Notes: generated by a model from the sequence alone, not told the origin. A stretch of DNA of 45,830 bases from Flavobacteriales bacterium (GCA_022447625.1 JAKVAX010000026.1:1-45830), one strand, 5' to 3'; numbered from the stretch's first letter, positions 34,172 through 42,021 are shown. Numbers and translations: made by a program.

Positions 34172-35252
34172 TTTATTCCTTATTCTATTTTTCTCTTGCC
34201 TTGCTTCTTTCGCTAGCGCGGAAAACAACGATCATCGTTTCGATGACTATCGGATCGTACAACGCACCTACAGCGTGTCTCCTGAGACATCGCTTGAGGT
34301 AACCAATATGTACGGAAATGTCACCTTCAATTCCTGGGATGCAGACTCGGTAAAGATCTATGTGAAGATTACGGCCTACTCTGAAAGTTCTGGTGACCTC
34401 AGAGAAATGCTTGAAGATATCCATGTGGAAGTGCAGAAGAGCAGCAACTTCATCATTGTTGAGTCTGATTGGTCCGATGATGTGGGCTTCCTTAAGAAGG
34501 GCGTCTATGATATCCAACAAGGCTTAGGTAGCAATAAGCGCATTGAGGTAGATGTGGAGATTTCCCTTCCAGCTTATGTTGACTTGGAGGTAACCAATAA
34601 ATTCGGTGATGTCTTTATGGGTGATCACGATGGTGAAGTCGACATTGATCTATCACATGGTGATTTGCGAGCACATGATCTCACAAAGCCGGGAAAGATC
34701 AAAGTCGCCTACGGAAAGATTGATATTCAAGAACTAGGCGGTGGTAGACTTGAGTTGAGTTACTGTGAAGACGCGGCTATTGAAAAGGTTCGAGAACTTT
34801 ACTTGAAGACGAATTCAAGTGAAGTCGAAATTGAAGAAGCCGATGAATTGCGCTTAGACTGCAGACACGATGAAATTCATGTAGAGTCAGCCCGTAAAAT
34901 TCTAGGAACAGCCTTTCTCACTGATATCATGGTTGAAGATTTAGAAGAAAGCATCGATATGAATACCCGAATGGGTGAGGTGCGACTAAGAAATGTATCT
35001 TCAGATTTGAAGCTCGTAAAGCTGGGTACGAATATGACTGACGTGATCGTAGAACTTGATCCCTTTTTCATGGGGAGCATTCGTTTGGATCTTGATAACG
35101 TGAAGAACTCTTCGATCTCAGTAGACGACAAAGAAATTATCCAAGACGATCAATCTGAAGATGACCGCGTCTTGGTGATGAATGTGGCAGGAGATGATAC
35201 CCCAATCATCGATATCACGTCAAAAGGAGGCTACTTCCGATTGACCAAATAA
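34161..35252 (+). CDS. DUF4097-like beta-solenoid secreted protein
   Basis: About 363 residues from MKHSLFLILFFSCLASFASA (ATG at 34161). The signal peptide is followed by VEVTNMYGNVTFNSWDADSVKIYV and later short turns (VTNKFGDVFMGDHDGEVDIDLSHGDLRAHDL) that match the parallel-beta DUF4097/DUF2807 group. It ends GGYFRLTK. As the last gene of the sigma operon it may be an effector or sensor at the cell surface. An exact copy of the 13-bp word codes for the end of its signal peptide. Confidence 0.82.
   Translation: MKHSLFLILFFSCLASFASAENNDHRFDDYRIVQRTYSVSPETSLEVTNMYGNVTFNSWDADSVKIYVKITAYSESSGDLREMLEDIHVEVQKSSNFIIVESDWSDDVGFLKKGVYDIQQGLGSNKRIEVDVEISLPAYVDLEVTNKFGDVFMGDHDGEVDIDLSHGDLRAHDLTKPGKIKVAYGKIDIQELGGGRLELSYCEDAAIEKVRELYLKTNSSEVEIEEADELRLDCRHDEIHVESARKILGTAFLTDIMVEDLEESIDMNTRMGEVRLRNVSSDLKLVKLGTNMTDVIVELDPFFMGSIRLDLDNVKNSSISVDDKEIIQDDQSEDDRVLVMNVAGDDTPIIDITSKGGYFRLTK
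34211..34223 (+). repeat. 13-bp word CGCTAGCGCGGAA, copy 5
   Basis: Exact plus-strand match at the signal-peptide end of the DUF4097-like gene, read Ala-Ser-Ala-Glu. Confidence 0.85.
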
Positions 35253-35618
35253 GTTGTTACTATCTAATCAGAAGAACCGATTTTCTCTTCGCAGAGGGTC
35301 AGTTTTTTTGTTTCTAACAACACGTCAAATCAAGAAATTTTCCTTTTTCGGGAAGAATTCCATCTGTAGTTCACCTGAAAAAGATGCTGATTCTGACCCT
35401 TTGTAGGAACACTGTGGTTTAAATGTCCTACAAGTATGTGTGCACATTATCAGCGACTTAGCCTTCGTTTTTCCCATTTTGAACCACTCGATCCTACATC
35501 CTCACAGCCGAATACGGCAGCCTGTCAGGGCAAGTCCTACATCGCCAATAAGGAAGCAACTGACAAACGTTCCTACAAGTCCGTCGTTCATTTGTACTGA
35601 CTAATTCAGATAACTCAG
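35253..35618 (+). promoter_or_regulatory. Leader region with five TCCTACA words
   Basis: A 366-bp stretch without a supported gene, upstream of the Cys-rich secreted protein. TCCTACA occurs at 35426-35432, 35492-35498, 35535-35541 and 35571-35577, and inverted (TGTAGGA) at 35402-35408. The first two form an inverted pair (TTGTAGGA with TCCTACAA). By chance about 0.05 copies of a given 7-mer would be expected here. Repeated operators or a structured leader are both possible. Confidence 0.5.
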
Positions 35619-37316
35619 ATGAGAGAGATGGGTTTCAATGTACCTCGAACAGTCATTTTACTGTTGTTGGTACTGCAGGGACTGAACCTCATGGCGCAAT
35701 GCCCTGCATCCATTTTCTCTATCACCGAGTCCTGTGAAGAACAGGAACCGGGAATTTTTAACATTGCAGTTGATATCGTAGCCGATCTCAATGAAGGTTG
35801 CACTTTGAACGAAGTGTGTTATTCTCGACAGGGTGATGGAGAACAATTATGTATCGATGTAGTCGACCTTGGCCTTGGCTCTGGAGATGTTTATCATCTC
35901 GAGCTACCAGGACCTGGAATGTACTACTTTTGGGTCAGCACTGATACCGAGTCTAGTGAATTGATTGAGCAAATCGTCAATTGCTATGATAATGACTTCT
36001 CGTGCCAGAATCCTTTCGCGGTGAATTATAATTTATCGCTTGCGCCGGAGAATGACCTTGCTTGTGTTTACGACACCTACGTTTGTGATTGCTCCGGGAA
36101 TATCCATTCCCAGGGGGTTATGATCTATCTAGGAGACGGAGAATACGAGGTCCCGGGCGCTGGAAAAGAGTGGAATGGTGTTCCAGTAGACTTCACGTGT
36201 AACGTATGGGGCTTCGACTGCGGTGATGGAAACATTAATTTTGATCCCTATGGTGTTTGTGATGGAAATCTTCCACCAAACAACGGATGCAGCTCACCTG
36301 GATGTACTCCACTTACGTTGTCGATCCAACAAAACCCTTGCGAGACCACTCCAGATGGTCTAACCAGTAGTCTCTTATTGCAGTTTGGGATTTCTTCTGG
36401 CTGTGAGGCAGATGTGTTGTGCTTCTCTATCAATCAAGGGGATGAGCAATGTATTACCCTTGATAATGTTGGGAATCAAGGGAATTATTTACTCCCTCTC
36501 GTCGGACAATTCGGCTCGTATAAATTCCATTTCGAAACCACTGCGGGTGCGGTATCACCATTCTTTTATTTCAACGCCGAAGACCTTTGTGGACAAGAAG
36601 AAAAATTATGCGATTGTGCCGGCAATAATTGGCCTGTAGCATTCGCTGATAGAATAGGAGATGGGTTCTTTAATGATGGCACGCCGACTTTTGAAGGCTA
36701 TCAAATCGATTTCAACTGCTTGGTTTGGGGCTTTGATTGCGCTGATGGAGACGGAGGGTTGGATCCGTACCAAGTGTGTAGTGGGAACATTCCTCCAGAA
36801 AATGGATGCATCGATGAGCCAGTAGTTCCTGGTTGTATTGATCCAGAAGCATGCAATTACCAAGCGGGAGCCACTTTTGACGATAATTCATGTGATTATA
36901 GTTGCTTTGGATGTACTGATCCTTTAGCATGTAACTATGATACTCAAGCTTTCATTGAAACTGATGAATGCACCTATCCAGAGCCCGGTTACGATTGTCT
37001 TGGGAATTGTATAGATGATAGCGATGGTGACGGGATTTGTGATGAGAATGAAGTGATGGGTTGTACCTACGAATTCGCGTGTAACTATAATCCCGAGGCC
37101 ACTCAGGAAGACGGCTCGTGTGAGCGCTCCTCATGTGTGGGGTGCACCAACTTCGCGGCAGCAAATTATGACCCTGATGCTCTGATGGATGATGTCTCCT
37201 GTGTATTTGACTTCAGTGCTTATTGTCCTGCTGACCTTGATAGCAATGAACAAGTGTCCATTTCAGATCTCTTAATCCTTATCGGATTCATGGGACTGCA
37301 ATGTGAGGGCGAATAA
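35619..37316 (+). CDS. Cys-rich secreted protein with duplicated module and GCTDPxACNY repeats
   Basis: A 565-residue protein with a signal peptide (about 1-27, ending NLMAQ). Two copies of a module follow, each with a CDCSGN or CDCAGN motif, VWGFDCGDG / VWGFDCADG and PPNNGC / PPENGC. Then come four repeats of the GCTDPLACNYDTQA type (about 415-530) with a calcium-loop-like DDSDGDGICDENE between them. The tail CPADLDSNEQVSISDLLILIGFMGL resembles a dockerin/EF-hand ending; a normal T9SS sorting domain is not visible. Disulfide-rich extracellular role likely; ligand unknown. Confidence 0.85.
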   Translation: MREMGFNVPRTVILLLLVLQGLNLMAQCPASIFSITESCEEQEPGIFNIAVDIVADLNEGCTLNEVCYSRQGDGEQLCIDVVDLGLGSGDVYHLELPGPGMYYFWVSTDTESSELIEQIVNCYDNDFSCQNPFAVNYNLSLAPENDLACVYDTYVCDCSGNIHSQGVMIYLGDGEYEVPGAGKEWNGVPVDFTCNVWGFDCGDGNINFDPYGVCDGNLPPNNGCSSPGCTPLTLSIQQNPCETTPDGLTSSLLLQFGISSGCEADVLCFSINQGDEQCITLDNVGNQGNYLLPLVGQFGSYKFHFETTAGAVSPFFYFNAEDLCGQEEKLCDCAGNNWPVAFADRIGDGFFNDGTPTFEGYQIDFNCLVWGFDCADGDGGLDPYQVCSGNIPPENGCIDEPVVPGCIDPEACNYQAGATFDDNSCDYSCFGCTDPLACNYDTQAFIETDECTYPEPGYDCLGNCIDDSDGDGICDENEVMGCTYEFACNYNPEATQEDGSCERSSCVGCTNFAAANYDPDALMDDVSCVFDFSAYCPADLDSNEQVSISDLLILIGFMGLQCEGE

Positions 37317-37332
37317 TATTTATTTGGGAGGA

Positions 37333-37356
37333 GACCGGTACTGGAGGGCACCGGTC
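37333..37356 (+). other. Perfect GACCGGT/ACCGGTC hairpin
   Basis: A 7-bp perfect stem with a 10-nt loop, 17 bp after the secreted-protein stop and just before the stronger terminator. It may stabilise the 3' end. Confidence 0.5.
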
Positions 37357-37370
37357 TACGTTAGCTGGAG

Positions 37371-37400
37371 AAGGTCGCCGATGGGCGGCCTTTTTCCTTT
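37371..37400 (+). terminator. Rho-independent terminator after the Cys-rich protein gene
   Basis: AAGGTCGCC (37371-37379) pairs with GGCGGCCTT (one G-T pair) around loop GATG and continues into TTTTTCCTTTT. Confidence 0.85.
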
Positions 37401-37532
37401 TAAATGAGACAAGGATTTCACTTTCTACCGATCCATTTCGTGGGAATCGTCTTCTCCTGGTAAGACGATCTCAATGGTTGCGTGTTCGATGTTAAACGCT
37501 CGTGCGGCTTGGCGTACTTCTTTCTTGATTTT

Positions 37533-37545
37533 CGCTAGCGCGGAA
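37533..37545 (+). repeat. 13-bp word CGCTAGCGCGGAA, copy 6
   Basis: Exact plus-strand match, antisense to the CDF pseudogene, whose strand reads it Ser-Ala-Leu-Ala. Confidence 0.85.
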
Positions 37546-38112
37546 CGGCTCACGCCTTCTTCTACAACGAGTACTACACTCAAAATCATCTTTTCGCCAT
37601 CAAGTGTCCAAACGTAAAGGTCTCTGACTTCGAGAATGTGACCGACGGATTTAATCGTGTCTGATAATTCAGCCACTGAAATGGACTCAGGCACCTTTTA
37701 GAGTATGATATTCAAACTCTCAAGAACGTTTCGAATCACATGGAACAAAATGAATCCGGCAATGAGAATCGAGAGAATAGGATCAATGACATGCCAACCT
37801 GTGAAGTAGATGGTCAAGGCCCCAATCAAGATAGCTACCCACCCAAGTACATCTTCAAGGAGGTGCTAGCGTACCACCCGCTCGTTTCGGGTATGACCTT
37901 GACGTAGTTGTTTCATCGCTAGGTAGTTAATGATGATGCCTACCAACGCAATAGCAAACATTCCAGTACTCAATGTCTCTTGTGGTTCTCGAATTCGCGG
38001 AATCGCTTCCACAACGATGAAAATTGAACCAGCCGTTAGAATCAAGTTGTTGATCAGTGCCCCAAACAAAGAGTAACGACGGTAACCAAAGGTGAATTTG
38101 TCGTCTCTACCT

Positions 38113-38125
38113 TTCCGCGCTAGCG
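38113..38125 (-). repeat. 13-bp word CGCTAGCGCGGAA, copy 7
   Basis: Exact minus-strand match, sense to the CDF pseudogene, read Ser-Leu-Ala-Arg-Lys. It is inverted relative to copy 6, 580 bp away in the same gene. Confidence 0.85.
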
Positions 38126-38325
38126 ATTGAAAATACCAGGCTAAACCAAGACTCAGTGAATCACCAAAGTCATGTAAAGCATCAGATAGAATGGCCAGGC
38201 TATTGGTGTACCAACCACCGAATTATTCAACCCCGAAGAAGACAAGGTTGAGCCAAAAGGCCATGCGAATATTTCGAGTGTGTATTTGATGTACCAAAAA
38301 AAGGTACGGAGAATTGAAGCGGTAA

Positions 38326-38357
38326 TTGCTGAGCAATGTCAGCATTCGCTACATTTG
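38326..38357 (+). promoter_or_regulatory. Promoter of smpB
   Basis: TTG (38326-38328), a 21-nt spacer and TACATTTG (38350-38357) match the Bacteroidota promoter. The ATG begins 4 nt after the box, so the mRNA would be leaderless. Confidence 0.65.
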
Positions 38358-38361
38358 CAGC

Positions 38362-38799
38362 ATGCCAGCTATTCTCAATAAAAAGGCGCGCTTCCGCTAT
38401 TTCTTGGAGGATGAATTTGTGGCCGGGATTCAATTGACCGGTACAGAGATTAAATCCATCCGTACGGGGAAGGCGAGTATTGTAGAAGCTTTCTGTAAGA
38501 TGAAGAATGGCGAGCTGTTCGTGATTAATATGTACATCGCTGAATATGAGAACGGTGGATATGCGAATCACAAGCCGAAACGCGAACGGAAGCTGCTTCT
38601 GAATCGCAGTGAATTGAATAAAATTGATCGCAAGGTGAAGAACCAGGCGATGACCATTGTTCCGATTGAAGTATTCATCAACGAAAGCGGTCTGGCGAAG
38701 ATGAAAATCGCAATGGCCAAGGGTAAAAAACTGCATGATAAGCGTGATACCCTTAAGCAGAAAGACCTCAAACGCGAGATGGATCGAAGAATGAAGTAA
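38362..38799 (+). CDS. smpB: SsrA-binding protein SmpB
   Basis: About 145 residues. It binds tmRNA and brings it to stalled ribosomes for trans-translation. Motifs: NKKARFRYFLEDEFVAGIQLTGTEIKSIR, YENGGYANHKPKRERKLLL and the basic tail AKGKKLHDKRDTLKQKDLKREMDRRMK. The start at MPAILNKK fits the promoter and the family; 12 upstream residues in frame are dropped. The stop overlaps the bioA start (TAATG). Confidence 0.96.
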   Translation: MPAILNKKARFRYFLEDEFVAGIQLTGTEIKSIRTGKASIVEAFCKMKNGELFVINMYIAEYENGGYANHKPKRERKLLLNRSELNKIDRKVKNQAMTIVPIEVFINESGLAKMKIAMAKGKKLHDKRDTLKQKDLKREMDRRMK

Positions 38800-40061
38800 T
38801 GCGCAGCATCGATCAAGACTACCTCATTTGGCACCCTTTTAGCCAAATGAAGAATACCAACGAACTTCCACTGGTTACTGAAGCTAAAGGGGCCTACTTG
38901 CATACCTCAGTCGGACGAAAAGTCTTTGACGCGATCTCATCTTGGTGGGTGAATTTGCACGGACACTCCAACCCGTATCTCGCGGAAGCCATCGCAAAAC
39001 AAGCGCACCGACTTGAACACGTCATCTTCGCTGGGTTTACACATCAGCCCTCCATCACACTCTGTGCAAGACTTGACAAACACCTTCCAGAAGGAGAGTG
39101 GAAATACTTCTTTTCAGATAATGGAAGCACAGCTGTGGAGGTCGCTTTGAAGATGGCGTACCAGTTTTTCCGAGTTAGCGACAAACAACGAAAAGTGAAC
39201 TTAATTGCTTTCGAAGGCAGTTACCATGGAGACACCTTCGGCGCGATGTCAGCGGCTGAACGAAGTGTTTTCACGGAGCCTTGGGATGACTTATTTTTTG
39301 AAGCAAGCCATCTCCCAGTCCCAACGGATGAAAATATTGATGAGCTGGAACGACGAGTAGAATCACTCACCAATGATCCATGCATCTTTATCTATGAACC
39401 GTTGGTGCTCGGTGCGGCAGGGATGCAGTTCTACAAGGCAGATCATCTTGAACGCCTGCAATTGATCATTAGAAAGAAGCAAGGTATTCTGATTGCTGAT
39501 GAGGTGATGACCGGTTTCGGTAGAACAGGGAAGTGGTTTGCTTCGGAACACACGAATGTCAAGCCTGACATGCTCTGCCTTTCTAAAGGACTTACTGGAG
39601 GCGCCTTGCCGATGTCGCTGACAGTATGCGATCAACGCTTCTACGATACTTTCCTCCACGATAAGTTCGAGAAAGGCTTCTTACACGGACATTCATTCAC
39701 TGGAAATCCATTGGGTTGTGCGGCTGCTTTGGCGAGCCTTGACCTCATGGAAGAACAAGAAACCTGGGATGGAATTGACCGCATTCATGCTTGCTATGAA
39801 GAACGTGAAGAGGAGCTCAAAGCCACTGGGAAATTGCAAAACATCCGCATGATCGGACCGATCCTGGCGATGGATGTGATGGAAGAGAACAAAGGCTACA
39901 TCCACCCACTTCGTGATCGACTTTACTACGCCTTTATGGAAAGAGGTCAGTTGATTCGTCCGCTGGGTAATGTCATTTATCTTCTGCCTCCTTACATCGC
40001 TACCGTGGAAGAAATACACCATTCCATCGATATCATTATCGAAGTGGTGCAGGAACTTTGA
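38799..40061 (+). CDS. bioA: Adenosylmethionine-8-amino-7-oxononanoate aminotransferase
   Basis: A 420-residue PLP enzyme of biotin synthesis (KAPA to DAPA with SAM as amino donor). Motifs: IWHPFSQMKNTNELP near the N-terminus, ISSWWVNLHGHSNPYLAEAI, FSDNGSTAVEVALKMAYQF, IADEVMTGFGRTGKWFASE and the PLP lysine in CLSKGLTGGALPMSL. Length is normal. It shares one base with the smpB stop and is followed after 14 bp by a ketosynthase-like gene that may belong to the same pathway. Confidence 0.96.
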   Translation: MRSIDQDYLIWHPFSQMKNTNELPLVTEAKGAYLHTSVGRKVFDAISSWWVNLHGHSNPYLAEAIAKQAHRLEHVIFAGFTHQPSITLCARLDKHLPEGEWKYFFSDNGSTAVEVALKMAYQFFRVSDKQRKVNLIAFEGSYHGDTFGAMSAAERSVFTEPWDDLFFEASHLPVPTDENIDELERRVESLTNDPCIFIYEPLVLGAAGMQFYKADHLERLQLIIRKKQGILIADEVMTGFGRTGKWFASEHTNVKPDMLCLSKGLTGGALPMSLTVCDQRFYDTFLHDKFEKGFLHGHSFTGNPLGCAAALASLDLMEEQETWDGIDRIHACYEEREEELKATGKLQNIRMIGPILAMDVMEENKGYIHPLRDRLYYAFMERGQLIRPLGNVIYLLPPYIATVEEIHHSIDIIIEVVQEL

Positions 40062-40069
40062 TACTTTTG
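40062..40069 (+). promoter_or_regulatory. Candidate -7 box of the ketosynthase gene
   Basis: TACTTTTG starts directly after the bioA stop and ends 6 nt before the next ATG. It fits TAnnTTTG, but no -33 TTG is at the right distance. Confidence 0.4.
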
Positions 40070-40075
40070 TCGGCC

Positions 40076-41167
40076 ATGTTCATCGACGACATTTCCTTTA
40101 CATTTCCTGGGGCTGATTCGTTTGAATCACTGACCCAGTTATTACGTGCAAAAGCTGCTCCATTCATCTCATGGAAGGAGAAGGTAGCAGGGCGTATCGA
40201 CGATTCATCATGGAAAGAAATTGCTGAACATCTCAATGATCCACGAGCTTTTCATAAGCTTGATCGAACGGCGAAAATGGCTGCTGTGTTGTTGAATCCT
40301 CTCAGGAATTCCAGCATTGATTCAGTTTTCATTGGTTCCGCTCGAGGGGCCACTGAAACTTGGGAGAAGGCCCATGCATCGATGCTTGAAAAGGGGAGTG
40401 TTCCGGTCAAGACATCACCATTGACAACTCTTGGAAACTTGGCCTCCAATGCCGCTGCGCAGAATCGCCTAAATGTCTCCAGTTTGACCTCTTCTATGAC
40501 CTGCGGAAGCGGTCTTCAATCGCTCATTAACGGTTTGAAGTTGATGGAGGGAGGTGTACTCAACTGTTTCGTTGCAGGTGGGGTAGAAGCGCCACTTACA
40601 GACTTCACGTATGCTCAGTTTGAGGCCTTGGGGCTGCTCGCTAGCGCGGAATCGGAATTCCCTTCTAAACCATTGGCTAAGAAGCGAAGCAATCAACTGG
40701 TGCTGTCGGAAGGTGGAGTGTTAGCTCGTATCTCGAAGAAGGCTTCGCCGTTCCGCGTTAGCGCCTATGGAGAAGCAACAGAGACCACGGTAAGTCCGAC
40801 AGCTTTTGCGTCAAAAGCCATGCACGATTCAATGGAAATGGCGATTTCGAAAGCAGGTATCCAACCCGACTTGATCATTGCTCATGCCCCAGGCACAGTG
40901 AAGGGAGATCAAGGTGAATTGAAGGCCATTCAGGAACTTTTTGGCGAAAAAATGCCCGTTTTTAGCACAAAAGGCTACACCGGACACACCCTTGGAGCCA
41001 GTGGAATGGTGAGTGTTGTGTTCGCCATGCATTTCTTGAATCTCGGTAAGTTGCCGGAAATGAGGTTGTTCCCGGATTTAGCAGGTGAGCGCGTAAATTC
41101 AGTGTTGATCAACGTGACAGGATTCGGCGGAAATAGCATCTCGTTGATGCTCAGTAAAGCAGGTTAG
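40076..41167 (+). CDS. Short FabF-like beta-ketoacyl synthase
   Basis: About 363 residues, shorter than FabF/FabB (near 410). Thiolase-fold ketosynthase with the catalytic triad visible: Cys in SSMTCGSGLQSL near residue 141, His in IAHAPGTVKGDQ near 270, His in KGYTGHTLGASG near 303. The last strand is TGFGGNSISLML. The early region is divergent. Next to bioA, it may make or extend the pimeloyl chain for biotin, or serve a secondary fatty-acid pathway. It holds one exact 13-bp word and one variant, 99 bp apart in opposite orientation. Confidence 0.85.
   Translation: MFIDDISFTFPGADSFESLTQLLRAKAAPFISWKEKVAGRIDDSSWKEIAEHLNDPRAFHKLDRTAKMAAVLLNPLRNSSIDSVFIGSARGATETWEKAHASMLEKGSVPVKTSPLTTLGNLASNAAAQNRLNVSSLTSSMTCGSGLQSLINGLKLMEGGVLNCFVAGGVEAPLTDFTYAQFEALGLLASAESEFPSKPLAKKRSNQLVLSEGGVLARISKKASPFRVSAYGEATETTVSPTAFASKAMHDSMEMAISKAGIQPDLIIAHAPGTVKGDQGELKAIQELFGEKMPVFSTKGYTGHTLGASGMVSVVFAMHFLNLGKLPEMRLFPDLAGERVNSVLINVTGFGGNSISLMLSKAG
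40639..40651 (+). repeat. 13-bp word CGCTAGCGCGGAA, copy 8
   Basis: Exact plus-strand match in the ketosynthase gene, read Ala-Ser-Ala-Glu. Confidence 0.85.
40751..40763 (-). repeat. Variant 13-bp word CGCTAACGCGGAA
   Basis: Minus-strand copy with the same G-to-A change as at 16507. The coding strand reads TTC CGC GTT AGC GCC (Phe-Arg-Val-Ser-Ala). Confidence 0.55.
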
Positions 41168-41250
41168 ATTGCTGAGCTCATAAGGCCTCCCGTGAATAAC
41201 TTTGTTAATAGTTGAATTCCTAGAACTGCTTCAACCCCTATGCAGGCGGC

Positions 41251-41258
41251 TAACTTTG
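41251..41258 (+). promoter_or_regulatory. Candidate -7 box upstream of the 179-aa gene
   Basis: TAACTTTG fits TAnnTTTG, 30 nt before the ATG at 41289, in the 121-bp gap after the ketosynthase gene. Confidence 0.45.
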
Positions 41259-41288
41259 ACTTGCATGAACCGCAACCTCCTCTAGTTG

Positions 41289-41828
41289 ATGCTTGCAATT
41301 TTCGGTAAGAAAAAAGTTACAGACGATAAAGTTTCCCTCCACTTCGTTCACACGACATTAGAAGTAGTGGAATCGGGTTGGCCAGAGGTGGCCGGGTTCA
41401 TCAACGACTCCCCTGAATTTATCAAACGACCAAACCTCGATCCAGATGATTTTGGTCGCTTCCTAATGATTGTCATTGCAGGGAACTTCAACTACATCCC
41501 AAAGTATTTCGAAGACGGACACGACAAGGAGATCATCAAAGGCTGTGTAGAACAGTACGCCAAGATCTTCGACATTCGTCCGGAAGAGTTCGCCCTCAAA
41601 GTGAAGAAGTACCGTGAATTCTTGGCGCGTGTCAACATGCCATCAAAGAACACACTCTACTCCATGTCACGCGGGATCTTCCACAAATACGATCTCAACT
41701 GTTACCAAGAAGAATACTTCGCGAGCCTCAACACTCCGAACCCGATCTTCCTCAAGAACATGAATGAGATCATGGTGAATTTCTTGTGGGATTGGTCGGC
41801 GTTTAAGGAGAAGTATAAGGTCGTTTGA
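41289..41828 (+). CDS. Unknown conserved-looking protein (179 aa)
   Basis: Starts MLAIFGKKKVTDDKVS (a TTG one codon earlier is possible). The protein is soluble and mostly helical, with an aromatic-rich C-terminal half (MSRGIFHKYDLNCYQEEYFA, NFLWDWSAFKEKYKVV). No signal peptide, membrane segment or known motif is seen. It has its own promoter-like box and is followed by a repeat-rich spacer, so it is probably monocistronic. Confidence 0.75.
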   Translation: MLAIFGKKKVTDDKVSLHFVHTTLEVVESGWPEVAGFINDSPEFIKRPNLDPDDFGRFLMIVIAGNFNYIPKYFEDGHDKEIIKGCVEQYAKIFDIRPEEFALKVKKYREFLARVNMPSKNTLYSMSRGIFHKYDLNCYQEEYFASLNTPNPIFLKNMNEIMVNFLWDWSAFKEKYKVV

Positions 41829-41836
41829 ATCGAGAA

Positions 41837-42021
41837 ACGATAATCGATAATCTAAAACCTATAACTTTTCTCGGCATAGCATGAATAGGCCGCCTATGGC
41901 GGTGAGTATGGTTGGCGTGATTAGTTAGGTTCGCACTACGCACTACGCACTACGCACTACGCACCAATAGGGGCACGCATGCATACCCTTGACTTATCGA
42001 TTATCGTTTATCGATTATCGT
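41837..42021. repeat. Spacer of short tandem and inverted words
   Basis: Contains four perfect tandem copies of GCACTAC (41933-41960), two perfect tandem copies of TTATCGATTATCGT (41994-42021) and an exact inverted copy of that 14-mer (41837-41850). A CCGCCTATGGCGG palindrome lies at 41890-41902. The 14-mer arms could bring the ends of the spacer together. No coding content. Confidence 0.8.

Larger units (their letters stand above)
37425..38297 (-). pseudogene. Cation diffusion facilitator (CzcD/ZnT-like) with three in-frame stops
   Basis: One minus-strand frame of about 291 codons, from a TTG at 38297 to 37425, reads as a complete CDF divalent-metal exporter: NIRMAFWLNL (TM1), TNSLAILSDALHDFGDSLSLGLAW (metal-site TM2), the middle helices, HLLEDVLGWVAILIGALTIYF (TM5 with its His/Asp) and a C-terminal cytosolic dimer domain. 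It is interrupted by TAA (38223-38225), TAG (37866-37868) and TAA (37698-37700), with no frameshift anywhere. The TAG lies in CGCTAGC, a match to the core of the 13-bp word. Two exact copies of that word are within this gene. Most likely decayed by nonsense mutations. Confidence 0.88.

Noticed and set aside
37425-37694. Separate 89-residue gene
   Set aside because: It is the C-terminal domain of the CDF transporter in the same frame after a stop codon, not an independent gene.
41933-42021. CRISPR array
   Set aside because: Repeats are 7 and 14 bp, directly tandem without spacers, and no cas genes are nearby.
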